Positions 17,418 through 27,666 of a DNA stretch of 64,000 nt are shown here, piece by piece. The stretch is from Mobilicoccus caccae (GTDB lineage Bacteria; Actinomycetota; Actinomycetes; Actinomycetales; Dermatophilaceae): NCBI RefSeq assembly GCF_030161635.1, contig NZ_BSUO01000001.1, positions 2,151,199 to 2,215,198 of the forward strand. The letters run 5' to 3'. The first letter of the stretch is position 1; each line of letters opens with the position of its first letter. Under the pieces are notes generated by a model. It was not told the origin of the DNA. It did not search any database and was given only the letters and a program-made list of their open reading frames with translations. The translations under genes were made by a program, and so were the position numbers.

Positions 17418-18488
17418 TCAGGGGCTGACGAAGACCACCTCGGGCATGACCCGTTCGCCCGATTCGTCGAGCACCGCCACCAGCCTTCCCTCGGGGGTGA
17501 AGGCCGCCACCGGTCCGGTGCGTCCGGGCTGCGCCGAGGCGATGCGGACGCCGTGTCCGACCTGGTGGGCCTCGTCGGCGTCGAGATCACGCACGGGCAT
17601 CGAGGCGCGTGCGGCGTCCTCGAGGGAGACCAGTGGAAGTCCGGAGGTGCCCGGCACGCCTCCCGGGCTCTCGCGTGGTGCGCCGCTCGCGCGGGCGGTC
17701 TCCAGCTCCTCCATGGTGTGGGCGACGTCCAGGCCGATGCCACCCACCCGCGTCCGGCGCAGGGCCACGAGGTGGCCCCCGGTACCCAGCGCCTCACCGA
17801 GGTCGCGGGCCAGGGCGCGCACGTACGTGCCGGAGGACACGGTCACCTCGACGTCGAGGTCGAGCACGGGGACGGGGTCGGCCGGGATGTCCGAGACGGG
17901 GGCCGCCTGACGCTCCTCCCCTCGCGCGCGCCGGTGCACCGCCGAGGGGTCGTCGGCCTCCTCCTGCGGCGGGACCGCCCGACCCGGCCGCGTGTCGAGC
18001 ACGTCGAACCGGTCGACCCGCACCGGCCGCCCGGCGAGTTCGACGTCCTCGCCGGCACGGGCTCGCGCGTAGGCGCGCCGGCCGTCGATCTTGATCGCGC
18101 TGACGGTGCTCGGCACCTGCGTGATGTCGCCGGTGAGGTCGGCGACCCCGGCGGCGATGCGCGCGTCGGTGAGAGCGTCCACGGCCCCGGTGGGGGCGAG
18201 CGAGACGGCGATGCCGTCGGCGTCGTCGGTCGTCGTCGCGATCCCGAGCCGGATGGTGGCGGTGTAGGTCTTGTCGGCTCCGACGATGTACGTCAGGAGC
18301 CGGGTCGCCTTGTTGACGCCGACGACGAGGACGCCGGTGGCCATGGGGTCGAGGGTGCCCGCGTGACCGACCTTGCGCGTGCCGGCGAGCCGCCGGCACG
18401 CGCCGACGACCTGGTGGGAGGTCCAGCCCGCCGGTTTGTCGACGACGAGGAGTCCGTCACCGACGGTGGAGTCGATCGCGCGGGCCAT
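17418..18488 (-). CDS. truB: tRNA pseudouridine(55) synthase
   Basis: Converts U55 in the T-loop of tRNAs to pseudouridine. The N-terminal LVVDKPAGWTSHQVV and GHAGTLDPMATG are the TruB core, with the catalytic Asp at residue 47. The C-terminal FTPEGRLVAVLDESG is the small PUA-like tail of actinobacterial TruB. At 356 residues it is longer than average, owing to a low-complexity insert around residues 155-200 (RPGRAVPPQEEADDPSAVHR). It starts two bases after the rbfA stop and forms an operon with it. Confidence 0.93.
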   Translation of the reverse strand: MARAIDSTVGDGLLVVDKPAGWTSHQVVGACRRLAGTRKVGHAGTLDPMATGVLVVGVNKATRLLTYIVGADKTYTATIRLGIATTTDDADGIAVSLAPTGAVDALTDARIAAGVADLTGDITQVPSTVSAIKIDGRRAYARARAGEDVELAGRPVRVDRFDVLDTRPGRAVPPQEEADDPSAVHRRARGEERQAAPVSDIPADPVPVLDLDVEVTVSSGTYVRALARDLGEALGTGGHLVALRRTRVGGIGLDVAHTMEELETARASGAPRESPGGVPGTSGLPLVSLEDAARASMPVRDLDADEAHQVGHGVRIASAQPGRTGPVAAFTPEGRLVAVLDESGERVMPEVVFVSP

Positions 18489-18490
18489 GC

Positions 18491-18997
18491 TCAGCGGACC
18501 TCGCGGGTGGTGTCCTCGTCGCCGTCGATCTCGCGGACGTCCTCGAGACCATCACCGAGGTCGTCGTCGAGGTCCTCGTCCTCCACCTTGCGGTAGGGGT
18601 CGGGTTCGCCGGCGTAGGCGGCGCCTCGGGCCGCGGCGGCGAGTTCTTCGTCGCGTCGGCGGGTCTCGGCGAGGACCTCCTCGAGGTGGGCGGCGCCTTC
18701 GGGGATGGCGTCGGCGATGAACTCCAGCGACGGCGTGAGGCGGATCTGCAGGCCCTTGCCGACGGCGGAGCGGATCCGGCCCTTGTTCTCCTCGAGGACG
18801 TCGGCGGTCGCCTGCCGTTCCTCGTCGGAGCCGAAGACGGTGTAGAACACGGACGCGTGCTGGAGGTCGCCGGTGACGCGCACGTCGGTGACGGTGACGA
18901 ACCCGAGGCGCTCGTCCTTGATCCGGCCTTCGAGCATCTCGGCGACGAGCACCTTGATGCGGTCGGCCACCTTGCGGGCGCGGGCGGGGTCAGCCAT
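18491..18997 (-). CDS. rbfA: 30S ribosome-binding factor A
   Basis: A 168-residue 30S maturation factor with a KH-like fold: [41 protein letters not shown] and [22 protein letters not shown]. The tail beyond residue 125 is acidic and probably disordered. The ATG at 18997 has AGGAGA six bases upstream. In most actinobacteria rbfA follows infB directly; here it is 4 kb away, beyond a transporter cassette and a repeat array. Confidence 0.93.
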   Translation of the reverse strand: MADPARARKVADRIKVLVAEMLEGRIKDERLGFVTVTDVRVTGDLQHASVFYTVFGSDEERQATADVLEENKGRIRSAVGKGLQIRLTPSLEFIADAIPEGAAHLEEVLAETRRRDEELAAAARGAAYAGEPDPYRKVEDEDLDDDLGDGLEDVREIDGDEDTTREVR

Positions 18998-19301
18998 GGG
19001 GGTCTCCTTGTCATCGACAACACCGTGGTCCACCTGGGCTCTGACACCTTTCGGCCAGACCACTAGTGGACAGCGTGACTTCTGGTCGACGGAAGGTCGA
19101 CGTGCCACGCTGATCGCACGGATTCGGCAGCGGTGACGCCACGACGATCCACCGCCATGACAAACGGGCCAGAGTACGCCATCGCGCACCACAGGCCCGC
19201 AGTCACCGGATCCGAGGACGTGCCGAACCATCCATGCCAGGGCCGTTCGGCAGGTCGCGCAGGTTCCGTACACCCGCACATCTCCAGAGAGGAATTTTAT
19301 C
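18998..19301. other. Intergenic region between divergent rbfA and secreted-protein genes
   Basis: No gene is visible. It must hold the rbfA-truB promoter on the minus strand and the promoter of the secreted protein on the plus strand. A 10-base palindrome (CCACTAGTGG, near 19060) and a close direct repeat of GGTCGAC (near 19083 and 19094) are the only structures I see. Confidence 0.5.
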
Positions 19302-19829
19302 ATGCGTACATCCCTCGTCACCGCTCTCACCGCAGCCACGCTGCTCCTGCCCGTTGGAGCCGCAAGCGCCGCCGAGCAGCCCGTCGACGACCTGCGAACG
19401 GTGCCCGGACTCACCGCCGAGCAGAAGGCTGCGGTCGAGGCCGTCGAGAAGGGCAGTGGCGTCGCCGTGGGTCTCGCGCCCAAGACGCTCCCCGGCATGG
19501 AGAGCGCCGTGACAGGTAGCCGCCGCGCCACCTACTACCGCGGGTCCTTCCTCATGTGGGCCCGGGACAGCGTCGATTTCGGTTACAACGGGCGTAGCGT
19601 CACCTGGACCAGCGCCTACCAGCAGGCCGGGTCGGTCTTCCCCAACATCGCCCGCAACCTGGGCATCCGGAAGTACTACGACACCTCGTTCAACGACAAG
19701 TTCCGCGCCGCCAACCGCATCGGCGCCGGTGTCGTCACACCGTGGGGTGACGTCACGGTCTACACCTCCGACTACATCCACCGTCTGTCCGTCTCCGGCA
19801 ACGGGGCGTGGAGCGCCTGGTCCGACTGA
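19302..19829 (+). CDS. Small secreted protein, bacteriocin-like candidate
   Basis: A 175-residue exported protein. [24 protein letters not shown] is a clean signal peptide, cut near residue 24. The mature part has an acidic-helical stretch and then an aromatic-rich domain ([52 protein letters not shown]). I do not recognise the family with certainty. A secreted small protein followed by an ABC ATPase and permease recalls lactococcin-972-type bacteriocin or immunity loci, but the sequence is not a clear member. Strong ribosome site GAGAGGAA before the ATG. Confidence 0.65.
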   Translation: MRTSLVTALTAATLLLPVGAASAAEQPVDDLRTVPGLTAEQKAAVEAVEKGSGVAVGLAPKTLPGMESAVTGSRRATYYRGSFLMWARDSVDFGYNGRSVTWTSAYQQAGSVFPNIARNLGIRKYYDTSFNDKFRAANRIGAGVVTPWGDVTVYTSDYIHRLSVSGNGAWSAWSD

Positions 19830-19921
19830 CGCCTCCGCCCACCAACGATCCACCCCCGGTGCGCGGCGGCGTACGCCGCCGCGCATCGGGGCCCCACCTC
19901 CATCGGAAGGGACCGGACGCC

Positions 19922-20580
19922 GTGATCGTCCTCTCGCAGTTCTCCAAGCGCTACGGACGCACCGTCGTGTTCGACGACGTCGACGTCACCATCGACGGGC
20001 CGGGGCTCACGCTCGTCCTCGGCCCCAACGGTGCCGGCAAGAGCACCCTCATCCGGTGTCTGCTCTCCCTCGAACCGCACGGGGGGTCGATCCTCTGGGA
20101 CGGGGCGCCCTTCCGACCGGCCCGGCGGGAGGCGTACCCCGTGTTCGACGACGCACCGTTCTATCCACGGCTCACCGGGCGGCAGAACCTCCGGCTGCTC
20201 GCACCGGAGGCGGTGGGACGCCCCTCCCCTTCCTCGACGATCACCTGCTGCGGTCCCGGGTGACCACGTACTCCTACGGGCAGCGCAAACGTCTGGCGCT
20301 CGCCGCAGCCGTGGGCAGCGACGCGACGACTCTGCTCCTCGACGAGCCGACCAACGGCCTCGACGTCGACGGGCTCGCCGCCCTGCGGCACACCCTCGTC
20401 GAGACCGCTGCCGAACGCACCACCATCGTCACGAGCCACCACACGGACTACTTCGCCGGACTCGCCCGTCGCGCACTCATCCTCACCGGCAACGGCATCC
20501 GCTCCCACGACATCACCGGCATGAACGGAACGGAGATCGACCGTGTCTACGACGACGCTCGCACGCCAGTCCGCCCTTGA
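19922..20580 (+). CDS. ABC transporter ATP-binding protein, frame broken once
   Basis: A small ATPase of about 219 residues once one base is restored. The P-loop GPNGAGKST lies before the break. After it come the signature YSYGQRKR (an LSGGQ variant), Walker B TLLLDEPTNGLD and the switch His in VTSHHTDY. The frame changes between about 20205 and 20232, in GGG/CCCC runs; the missing base restores NLRLLAPEAVG to PLPFLDDHLLRSR. The start is the GTG at 19922. The end overlaps the permease start by 38 bases. With the secreted protein upstream it likely forms an export or immunity unit. Confidence 0.7.
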
Positions 20581-21499
20581 GATCCGACGTCATCTGTACT
20601 CGCGACTCTGGCTCGGGCTCGCTCTCGCGATGGCGGCCTCGGCGGTGGCGGCCTTCAGCGGCACCCTGAGCGCGGTCCGCGGCCAGCAGGCACGGTTCCT
20701 CGCCGATGTCGCGTCGTACGAGGAACGCGGGGTCACCCTGGCCCAGGCGCTCGCCGCGCCCGTGCAGGTCATCGAGGACGGCAACGCCCAGACCATCGAG
20801 AACCCGTTGAAGTACGACTACCTCAGGCTCGGGGAGTCGCTGTACTCCGTGACCTCCCCGTGGGGCGTCGTCGCCACAGCGGTGGAGTTCGCGACCTTCA
20901 TCGTCATCCCGCTCGTCTTCCTCTTCGTCGGCGCCTCGAGCGCCGTCACGGACCGCAGGGCGGGCACGCTGAAGCTGCGGGCGAGCACCGACCCCGTCGT
21001 CGGCATCAACATCGGCAAGATCGTCGCGATCGCCGTGGCGGCCGGAGTCGCGGTCCTCTCCCTGGTGGGTGCCGGCGTGCTCACCGCCCTGGTGGGGCGA
21101 CTCGTGACAGGCGACCTCGCCGCTTCCTCCACCGTGCCGGTGCCGACCACCCCCGCCGACGGGCACCCGATGATCCTCAAACTGGCACTCTGCTTCGCCG
21201 TCGCGGTCTTCTTCGGCCTCGCGGGGTTCGCCATCGGTACCGTGACGAGGGCACTCACCTGGCCGCTCGTCCTCGCCGCGCTCGCCCTCTTCGTGGTGCC
21301 GTTCCTGTCGGCCTGGGATCCACGCAACCTGCTCGCGGTCATCGGCAGTGCGGTCTTCGACTTCTGGGGTCAGTTCGAACTGCGTCCGCCGATCCCCGGC
21401 GTCGCGACGTCGGCAGCGGTCGCGACGACCCTCGCCCTCGCCGTGGCCTGCGGCCTCATCGGGGTGATGCTGCCTCGGGGTCGACGTCGAGTGCTCTGA
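20543..21499 (+). CDS. ABC transporter permease
   Basis: A 318-residue membrane protein with six or seven hydrophobic segments. The first (LWLGLALAMAASAVAAFSG) is followed by a roughly 75-residue extracellular loop, then VVATAVEFATFIVIPLVFLFVG and the cytoplasmic TDRRAGTLKLRASTDP, which matches the ABC-2 coupling motif. It is translated from a GTG inside the end of the ATPase gene. The 3' end overlaps the convergent LuxR gene by 44 bases. Confidence 0.75.
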   Translation: MSTTTLARQSALEIRRHLYSRLWLGLALAMAASAVAAFSGTLSAVRGQQARFLADVASYEERGVTLAQALAAPVQVIEDGNAQTIENPLKYDYLRLGESLYSVTSPWGVVATAVEFATFIVIPLVFLFVGASSAVTDRRAGTLKLRASTDPVVGINIGKIVAIAVAAGVAVLSLVGAGVLTALVGRLVTGDLAASSTVPVPTTPADGHPMILKLALCFAVAVFFGLAGFAIGTVTRALTWPLVLAALALFVVPFLSAWDPRNLLAVIGSAVFDFWGQFELRPPIPGVATSAAVATTLALAVACGLIGVMLPRGRRRVL

Positions 21500-22468
21500 G
21501 TGGCGGTCGCTCGAGGCTGTCGATGCCGGGGCCGTCCACCCCGAGCAGCCATCCTCGCCGTTGCGCCTCGAGGGCGAGGGCGAACCGGGAGGACACCCCG
21601 GCGCGCGCTGCGAGTCCGGTGATCGTCCGACGCAGTGTCCGTACCGACACCCCGATGCGCCGAGCGATGGCCTCGTCCTTGTGGCCGGCGGCCAGTTCTT
21701 CGAGGAGCCGCCTTTCCGCCTCCGAGATGCCCCAGCGCGCGGCGGTCCCGGTGGGGCGACCCGATGCCCAGCCGTGTTCGAACAGGTACATGACAAGACG
21801 CACGAGGTCCGGGCTACGGATGACGTAGGCGCTGCGGGAGGCGGGGTCCTTCTCCCCGTTGACGATCACCGCGACGTCGCCGTCGACGACGACGCAGGTG
21901 GCCGGGACGAATCCGACGACCCGCACCTGCGCTCCGGCGGCCGACAGCCCCTCGAGGTAGGTGCCGAGACGGTCGCGTGCGCCGCCGACGGGGCACACCA
22001 CCCGCAGGTCGAGCCTGCCTGCGGCGAGCGACACCGCGTCCTCCCATCCCTGCGCTGCAGTGTCCACGAGGACGGACCACGACATCATCGCCCAGACGCT
22101 GGTACGCGCGGTGGCGACGAATTCGTGGACGGCGGTGACGATCTGGTCTGCGCCCTCGAGGAGGTGGACGTCTTCGGCCCGATCCCGGCGCAGCCGGGCG
22201 ACGTAGTGATCGGTGAAGTCGGAGACCTGCGCGTGGAGATCCATCACCCGCGCCAGCGCCTCACCTGCCTCGGCCACAGCTTCGTCGAACTCGCCCCGGA
22301 ACGCCGCATGGGGTCCCACGGCGCGCACGCCCCGCCGGGTTTCGACCGATGGGGCGGCCAGGCCTGCCCCGACCAGCGCGTCGCCCCGCTCGTTCGGGAG
22401 CTTCTCCCCTTCAAGAGCGAGGTGTACGCCTCTGTCAGATTCCCCGTCCAACCGGCGGTCACACCCAT
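21456..22468 (-). CDS. LuxR-type helix-turn-helix regulator, probable N-terminal frame error
   Basis: A regulator of about 337 residues. The C-terminus is a LuxR/GerE DNA-binding domain (WGISEAERRLLEELAAGHKD, EAIARRIGVSVRTLRRTI). The middle resembles the TrmB/phospholipase D-like sensor region of this regulator class (VWAMMSWSVLVDTAAQGWEDAV, LRVVCPVGG). The N-terminus reads best if the frame changes at the C4 run 22406-22409: GWTGNLTEAYTSLLKG then joins EKLPNERGDALV. The start would be the ATG at 22468 or the GTG six bases on, behind GGAG. It probably controls the adjacent secreted-protein/ABC genes. Confidence 0.65.
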
Positions 22469-22570
22469 CTCCAGACGGCGACGCCCCCGAGCATGAACAT
22501 CCGTACCCCTTTGTGCGACTAGGCAATTGGTCGATCAGGCCCCCTCAATCTATCGCCTGTGACACACGAC

Positions 22571-22604
22571 GAGGCCCGGAGGATCGACAGATCCTCCGGG
22601 CCTC
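22571..22604 (-). terminator. Strong 14-bp hairpin
   Basis: Perfect arms 22571-22584 (GAGGCCCGGAGGAT) and 22591-22604 with a 6-base loop. It lies about 450 bases past the infB stop, beyond the repeat array, and upstream of the LuxR gene. It could terminate infB transcription. Confidence 0.65.
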
Positions 22605-22678
22605 GAGTGGCCACGTCGCCGGTCGCCGGTGACCCCGAGGAGCACCGACGTCGTCCAGCGGAACGGTGGGCACAACCC

Positions 22679-22789
22679 GCCGGTAGGGAATGTTCCGGCG
22701 AAGCCCGGACATTCCCTACCGGCACCAGCAGCGCGACGAAGGAGCCTGCTGCTGGTCAATCCAACACGCCGGCGCGAAGCGCCGCCGAA
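22679..22789. repeat. Structured repeat unit, copy 1
   Basis: Three consecutive hairpins. Hairpin one has 15-base perfect arms 22679-22693 and 22709-22723, with an inner CCGG pairing. Hairpin two has 9-base arms ACCAGCAGC (22724-22732) and GCTGCTGGT (22748-22756). Hairpin three is GGCGC-GAA-GCGCC near 22770. The unit recurs 222 bases downstream. Confidence 0.85.
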
Positions 22790-22794
22790 CGGTC

Positions 22795-22822
22795 GCGACG
22801 AAGGAGCCTGCTGTTGTTCAAC
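22795..22822. repeat. Degenerate partial repeat unit
   Basis: Carries the GCGACGAAGGAGCCTGCTG core of the second hairpin, but its flanking arms have decayed, so it no longer forms the stem. It lies between the two full units. Confidence 0.7.
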
Positions 22823-22900
22823 CGACACCGGCCATGAAGCGCCATGCACTCGATGCCGGGCAAAGCCGGTCACGCCAAGAACCACAGCGGCCACACGCCC

Positions 22901-23009
22901 GCCGATCAGGAATGTTCCGGCGAAGCCCGAACATTCCTGATCGGCACCAGCAGCGCGACGAAGGAGCCTGCTGCTGGTCAATCCAACACGCCGGCGCGAA
23001 GCGCCGCCC
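22901..23009. repeat. Structured repeat unit, copy 2
   Basis: Same three-hairpin order as copy 1. Hairpin one has 17-base perfect arms 22901-22917 and 22929-22945. Compared with copy 1, three base pairs in the stem are replaced on both sides, so pairing is kept while sequence changes. Hairpins two and three are nearly identical to copy 1. Confidence 0.85.
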
Positions 23010-23057
23010 GACCGGCGCCCCGAGGGCGCCGGGTCCGGCGAAGCCGGGCAGGGCGGG

Positions 23058-26000
23058 TCACGCCCGGGGCTTCTCCCTCATCTCGTAGGTGGTGATGAGG
23101 TCTTCGAGCTGCAGGTCGTTGTACGAGCCGAGGTTGATACCGCACTCGTAGCCTTCGCGGACCTCGGTGACGTCGTCCTTGAAGCGTCGGAGGCCTGCGA
23201 CCTCGACGTTCTCGGCGACGACGACGCCGTTGCGGGTGATCCGGGCCTTGGTGCCGCGGCGGATCTCTCCGGAGCGGACGATCGAGCCGGCGATGTTGCC
23301 GAACTTGGAGCTGCGGAAGATCTCGCGGATCTCCGCCGAACCGAGCTCGTGCTCTTCGTATTCCGGCTTGAGCATGCCCTTGAGTGCTGCTTCGACCTCT
23401 TCGATGGCCTGGTAGATCACCGAGTAGTACCGGATCTCGACGCCTTCGCGGTCGGCCACCTCGGCGTTCTGGCCTTCGGCGCGCACGTTGTAGCCGATGA
23501 TGACGGCGTTCGATGCGGCGGCGAGGTTGATGTTGTTCAGCGTGATGGCGCCGACGCCGCGGTCGATGATCCGCAGGTCGACCTCCTCGCCGACGTCGAT
23601 CTGGAGCAGCGCATCCTCGAGCGCTTCGACCGAACCCGACACGTCACCCTTGAGGATGAGGTTGAGGGTGTCGACCTTGCCTGCGGCGAGAGCCTCGTTG
23701 AGGTCCTCCAGGCTGATGCGCTTGCGTGCCTTGGCCAGGGAGGCCTGGCGGTCGGCGGCTTCGCGCTTCTCGGCGATCTGGCGGGCCGTGCGGTCGTCGG
23801 GGGCCACGATGAACGTGTCACCGGCGCGGGGCACGGAGCTGAGTCCGAGTACCTGCACTGGCCGCGAGGGCAGCGCCACGTCGAGGTTGTTGCCGTGCTC
23901 GTCGAGCATCGCCCGGACGCGGCCGTAGGCCGAGCCGGTGACGATCGAGTCGCCGACGCACAGCGTGCCGGAGGTGACCAGCACCGTCGCGGTCGCGCCA
24001 CGGCCACGGTCGAGGTTGGCCTCGATCGCGACGCCACGGGCGTCCTTGTCGGGGTTGGCCCGCAGGTCGAGCGCCGCGTCGGCGGTGAGGAGCACCGCAC
24101 CGAGGAGTTCCTCGATGTTCTGCCCCTGCTTGGCCGAGACGTCGACGAACATCGTGTCGCCGCCGTACTCCTCGGCGATCAGGCCGTACTCGGTGAGCTG
24201 GCCGCGCACCTTGGCGGGGTCGGCGCCGTCGACGTCGATCTTGTTGACCGCGACGACGATCGGCACGTCGGCCGCCTGGGCGTGGTTGAGCGCCTCGATG
24301 GTCTGCGGCATGACGCCGTCGTTGGCGGCGACGACGAGGATCGCGATGTCCGTCACCTTGGCACCACGGGCACGCATGGCGGTGAACGCCTCGTGACCGG
24401 GGGTGTCGATGAAGGTGATGGCGCGGTCTTGGCCCTCGTGCTCGGTGGCGATCTGGTAGGCGCCGATGTGCTGGGTGATGCCGCCCGCTTCGCCCTCGAT
24501 GACGTTGGCCTTGCGGATGGCGTCCAGCAGTCGCGTCTTTCCGTGGTCGACGTGACCCATGACGGTCACGACCGGCGGACGCGGCTCGAGCAGGTCGTCG
24601 TCCTCGTCCTCGGTCTCCTGCTCGAGGTCGATGCCGAAGCTGCCGAAGAGCTCGCGCTCCTCGTCCTCGGGGGAGACGACCTGGATGTCGTAGCCGAGCT
24701 CTTCGCCGAGGACCTTGAACGTGTCCTCGTCGAGGGACTGGGTGGCCGTGGCCATCTCACCGAGGTGGAACAGCACGGTGACCAGGCTCGCCGGGTTGGC
24801 GTTGATCTTGTCGGCGAAGTCGCTGAGGGAGGAACCACGACGCACGCGGATGACGGTGGAGCCGTCACCGCGGGGAACGCTGACGCCACCGATGGTCGGC
24901 GCCTGCATCTGCTCGAATTCCTGACGCTTCGCGCGCTTGCTCTTGCGTCCACGGACGGGACGACCGCCGCCGCGACCGAAGGCTCCCTGGGTGCCGCCGC
25001 GGGGTCCGCGACCGCCGCCACCGCCGGGGCGTCCGCCCCAGCCGCCGCCACCGCCGGGACGACCGCCGCCGCCACCGCCGGGACCACCGCGACCTCCGGG
25101 GCCCGGACGCTGGCCGGGACGACCCACCGAGGTGCGGTCGGGCATCATGCCCGGGTTGGGACGCGGGCCACCTGCGGCCGCGCCGGCTCCGGCACCGCCG
25201 CCGGGACGGGGACCGCCCTGACCGCTCCCACCGGGACGCGGACCGGGACGTGCGCCGGGCGCACCCTGGCCACCCGCACCACCGGGACGGGCACCGCCGC
25301 CACCGGGGCGGGGACCGCCGGGGCCCGGACGCGGGCCACCGCTGCCACCGGGACGGGGCATGCCCTGGCTGGGCGCGAAGGGGTTGTTACCGGGGCGCGG
25401 GGAGCCGCCACCGCTGTCGCGGCCGCCGCGGCCCATGCCCTGGCTGGGGGCGAAGGGGTTGTTGCCCGGACGCGGACCGGGACGGGGAGCGCCACCGGGG
25501 CGCTGTCCACCGCCACCGGAGCGAGCCGCGGGACGCTCACCACCGGGACGCGGGGCCGGCTTGTCCGCGGCGGGACGCTGGGGGCCGGACGCGGACCGGG
25601 CTTGACGGCCGAACCGCCGGCGGCAGGAGCCTCCGGGGTCGACTCGGGTGCGGCATCCGCAGCGGGCTCGGCCTTCTGTGCCGCCTTGGGTTCGGCTGCG
25701 GCCGCCTTGGGTTCGGCTGTCGGCTTCGTCTCCGCTGCGGGCTTGACGTCCTCGACGGCCGGCTTGACCTCGGGAGCCTGCTCGACGGGCTCGGCCTCGG
25801 CGCGCTTGGACGCGGCGCCGGGCTTGGGGGCGGCACCCGGCTTGGGAGCCGCACCCGGCTTCGGGGCGGCACCGGGCTTGGGAGCCGCGCCGCCAGGCTT
25901 GGGGGCCGCGCCCGGCTTGGGGGCGTCGGCCTTCTTGGCGCCCGCGTCCCCACCGTGCTCGGCGGGGAAGGACTCACGGACCCGGCGCACGACCGGGGCC

Positions 26001-26116
26001 TCGATGGTGGAACTGGCGGAGCGGACGAACTCGCCCTTCTCCTTCAGGTGATTCAGCAGTGTCTTGCTCTCGACTCCGAGCTCTTTGGCGAGCTCGTAGA
26101 CCCGGACCTTGGCCAC
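23058..26116 (-). CDS. infB: Translation initiation factor IF-2, frame broken once (likely sequence error)
   Basis: The initiation GTPase that places fMet-tRNA on the 30S subunit; about 1019 residues after restoring one base. IF2_N ([15 protein letters not shown]) is followed by a long Pro/Ala/Gly/Arg-rich linker, the second IF2_N region, and the GTPase ([23 protein letters not shown]) and C-terminal domains. The frame changes at the G5 run 25580-25584; a sixth G joins [16 protein letters not shown] smoothly. As infB is essential and I see no second copy, this is most likely a sequencing error. The GTG at 26116 has GAGGAG upstream. The linker contains six PKPGAA-like repeats. Confidence 0.92.
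25815..25925. repeat. Tandem PKPGAA codon repeats in infB
   Basis: About six copies of an 18-21 base unit coding for Pro-Lys-Pro-Gly-Ala-Ala in the IF-2 linker. Such low-complexity DNA is prone to copy-number change. A second repeated block, [10 protein letters not shown], is encoded twice near 25350-25470. Confidence 0.75.
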
Positions 26117-26273
26117 GTTTCTCCTCAATCTGCCGGCCCGGGGAGTCCTCGGACCTGCGTCAGTACTGGGCGGTGCTCATTGCTGAGTGCTCATCGGTTA
26201 CTCATCAGCGTCAAACCCGCTTTCGGTTCTGTCTCTCTGCTCCATCGACGCTCCGCCGATGGTCGTTGCTCGT

Positions 26274-26651
26274 TCATCCTGCCGGACGACCGTGTTCGTC
26301 GCCCGATCCTGCACCGGCCTCCTGCATCTCGATGTGGTCGCGGACCTCGTCGAGGTTCACGCCCACCGTGAGACGCAGTGCCCGACCGACGGCGCGGCGT
26401 CGCACCGCCTGGTCGAGGCAGACCGTCGTGGGGTGGATCCACGCTCCTCGGCCCGGCAGTCGCCGGCCCGGGTCGGGTTTCACCGCCACCGTCGCCGGTG
26501 AGGGTCGTGTCACTTCTGCGACCAGTCGCAGCAAGGACGACCGCGCGTCCCGTCGTCGGCAGCCGAGGCACGTGCGCATCGGGATCGGTGCCCCGCTGAG
26601 CGGTGGTTCTGTGCCCGGCTCGGCCTTCGCCGGAGTCACGGCACCGTCCAT
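26274..26651 (-). CDS. ylxR: YlxR-family RNA-binding protein (DUF448)
   Basis: A 125-residue small basic protein. [20 protein letters not shown] and [26 protein letters not shown] are the YlxR signature; the family has been linked to RNase P and RNA binding. It sits in the invariant nusA-ylxR-infB order. The ATG at 26651 lies one base after the nusA stop, with GGAGGAGT inside the end of nusA, so it is coupled. There is a 157-base gap before infB, longer than usual. Confidence 0.88.
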   Translation of the reverse strand: MDGAVTPAKAEPGTEPPLSGAPIPMRTCLGCRRRDARSSLLRLVAEVTRPSPATVAVKPDPGRRLPGRGAWIHPTTVCLDQAVRRRAVGRALRLTVGVNLDEVRDHIEMQEAGAGSGDEHGRPAG

Positions 26652-26652
26652 C

Positions 26653-27666
26653 CTACTCCTCCGACGGGGATCCGGACGCGGGGCCCGGTTCGGCGTCGGA
26701 GTGGATGTCGATGCGCCATCCGGTGAGCTTGGCGGCGAGGCGGGCGTTCTGGCCCTCCTTGCCGATGGCGAGGGAGAGTTGGTAGTCGGGCACGACGACG
26801 CGTGCCGCGCGCAGTGTGGGATCGACGACCTCCACCGAGTTCACCCGAGCCGGTGAGAGCGCCGCCGCGACGAACTCGGCGGGGTCGCGGGAGTAGTCGA
26901 CGATGTCGATCTTCTCGCCGCGCAACTCCGTGGTGATGGAGCGGGCGCGCTGTCCCATGGGCCCGATGCAGGCGCCCTTGGCGTTGACACCGGGAACGGT
27001 GGAGTGGACGGCGATCTTGGTGCGGTGCCCCGCCTCGCGGGCGAGCGCCGCGATCTCGACGGTGCCGTCGGCGATCTCGGGCACCTCCAGGGCGAACAAC
27101 TGGCGGACGAGGTTGGGGTGGGTGCGCGACAGCCCGATCTGCGGACCCTTCATGCCGCGCTTGACGCTGACCACGAAGCAGCGGATGCGTTCGCCGTGCA
27201 CGTACTTCTCGCCCGGCACCTGCTCGGCCGCGGGCAGGATGCCCTCGACCGTGCCCAGATCCACGAGGACGTTGCGCCCCTGGCTCTGCTGGATGACGCC
27301 GGTGACGATCTCGCCCTCCTTGTCGCGGAAGTCGCCGAGCACCGCGTCGTCCTCGAGGTCACGCATGCGCTGGACGATGACCTGCCGCGCCGTGGAGGCG
27401 GCCACCCGACCGAAACCGTCGGGGGTGTCGTCGAACTCGGGCCCGGGCTCACCCCGGGTACCGTCCTCCAGCACCGGCGCGTCCTCCTGCGCCCACACGA
27501 CGACGTGCCCGGTCTTGCGGTCGAGATCGACGCGGGCACGCTTGTAGGCGCCCTCGGTGCGGTGGTAGGCGAGCAGGAGGGCCTGCTCGATGGCCGGGAT
27601 GATGATGTCGAGGGGGATCTCCCGCTCGCGCTCCAGCATCCGCAGTGCCGCCATGTCGATGTCCAT
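26653..27666 (-). CDS. nusA: Transcription termination/antitermination factor NusA
   Basis: A 337-residue RNA polymerase-binding factor. The N-terminal domain ([18 protein letters not shown]) is followed by an S1 domain ([21 protein letters not shown]) and two KH domains ([37 protein letters not shown]). It lacks the acidic repeats of enterobacterial NusA, as is normal in actinobacteria. The start ATG overlaps the rimP stop by one base, with AGGAGG just upstream. Confidence 0.95.
   Translation of the reverse strand: MDIDMAALRMLEREREIPLDIIIPAIEQALLLAYHRTEGAYKRARVDLDRKTGHVVVWAQEDAPVLEDGTRGEPGPEFDDTPDGFGRVAASTARQVIVQRMRDLEDDAVLGDFRDKEGEIVTGVIQQSQGRNVLVDLGTVEGILPAAEQVPGEKYVHGERIRCFVVSVKRGMKGPQIGLSRTHPNLVRQLFALEVPEIADGTVEIAALAREAGHRTKIAVHSTVPGVNAKGACIGPMGQRARSITTELRGEKIDIVDYSRDPAEFVAAALSPARVNSVEVVDPTLRAARVVVPDYQLSLAIGKEGQNARLAAKLTGWRIDIHSDAEPGPASGSPSEE

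Noticed and set aside
22681-23010. CRISPR array
   Set aside because: The repeats are only two full copies, over 100 bases long, with no regular spacers and no cas genes; the internal hairpins and covariation point to a structured repeat.
22629-23095. Small proteins encoded across the repeat array
   Set aside because: Several open frames exist in the repeats on both strands, but they follow the palindromes, have odd composition and no ribosome sites.
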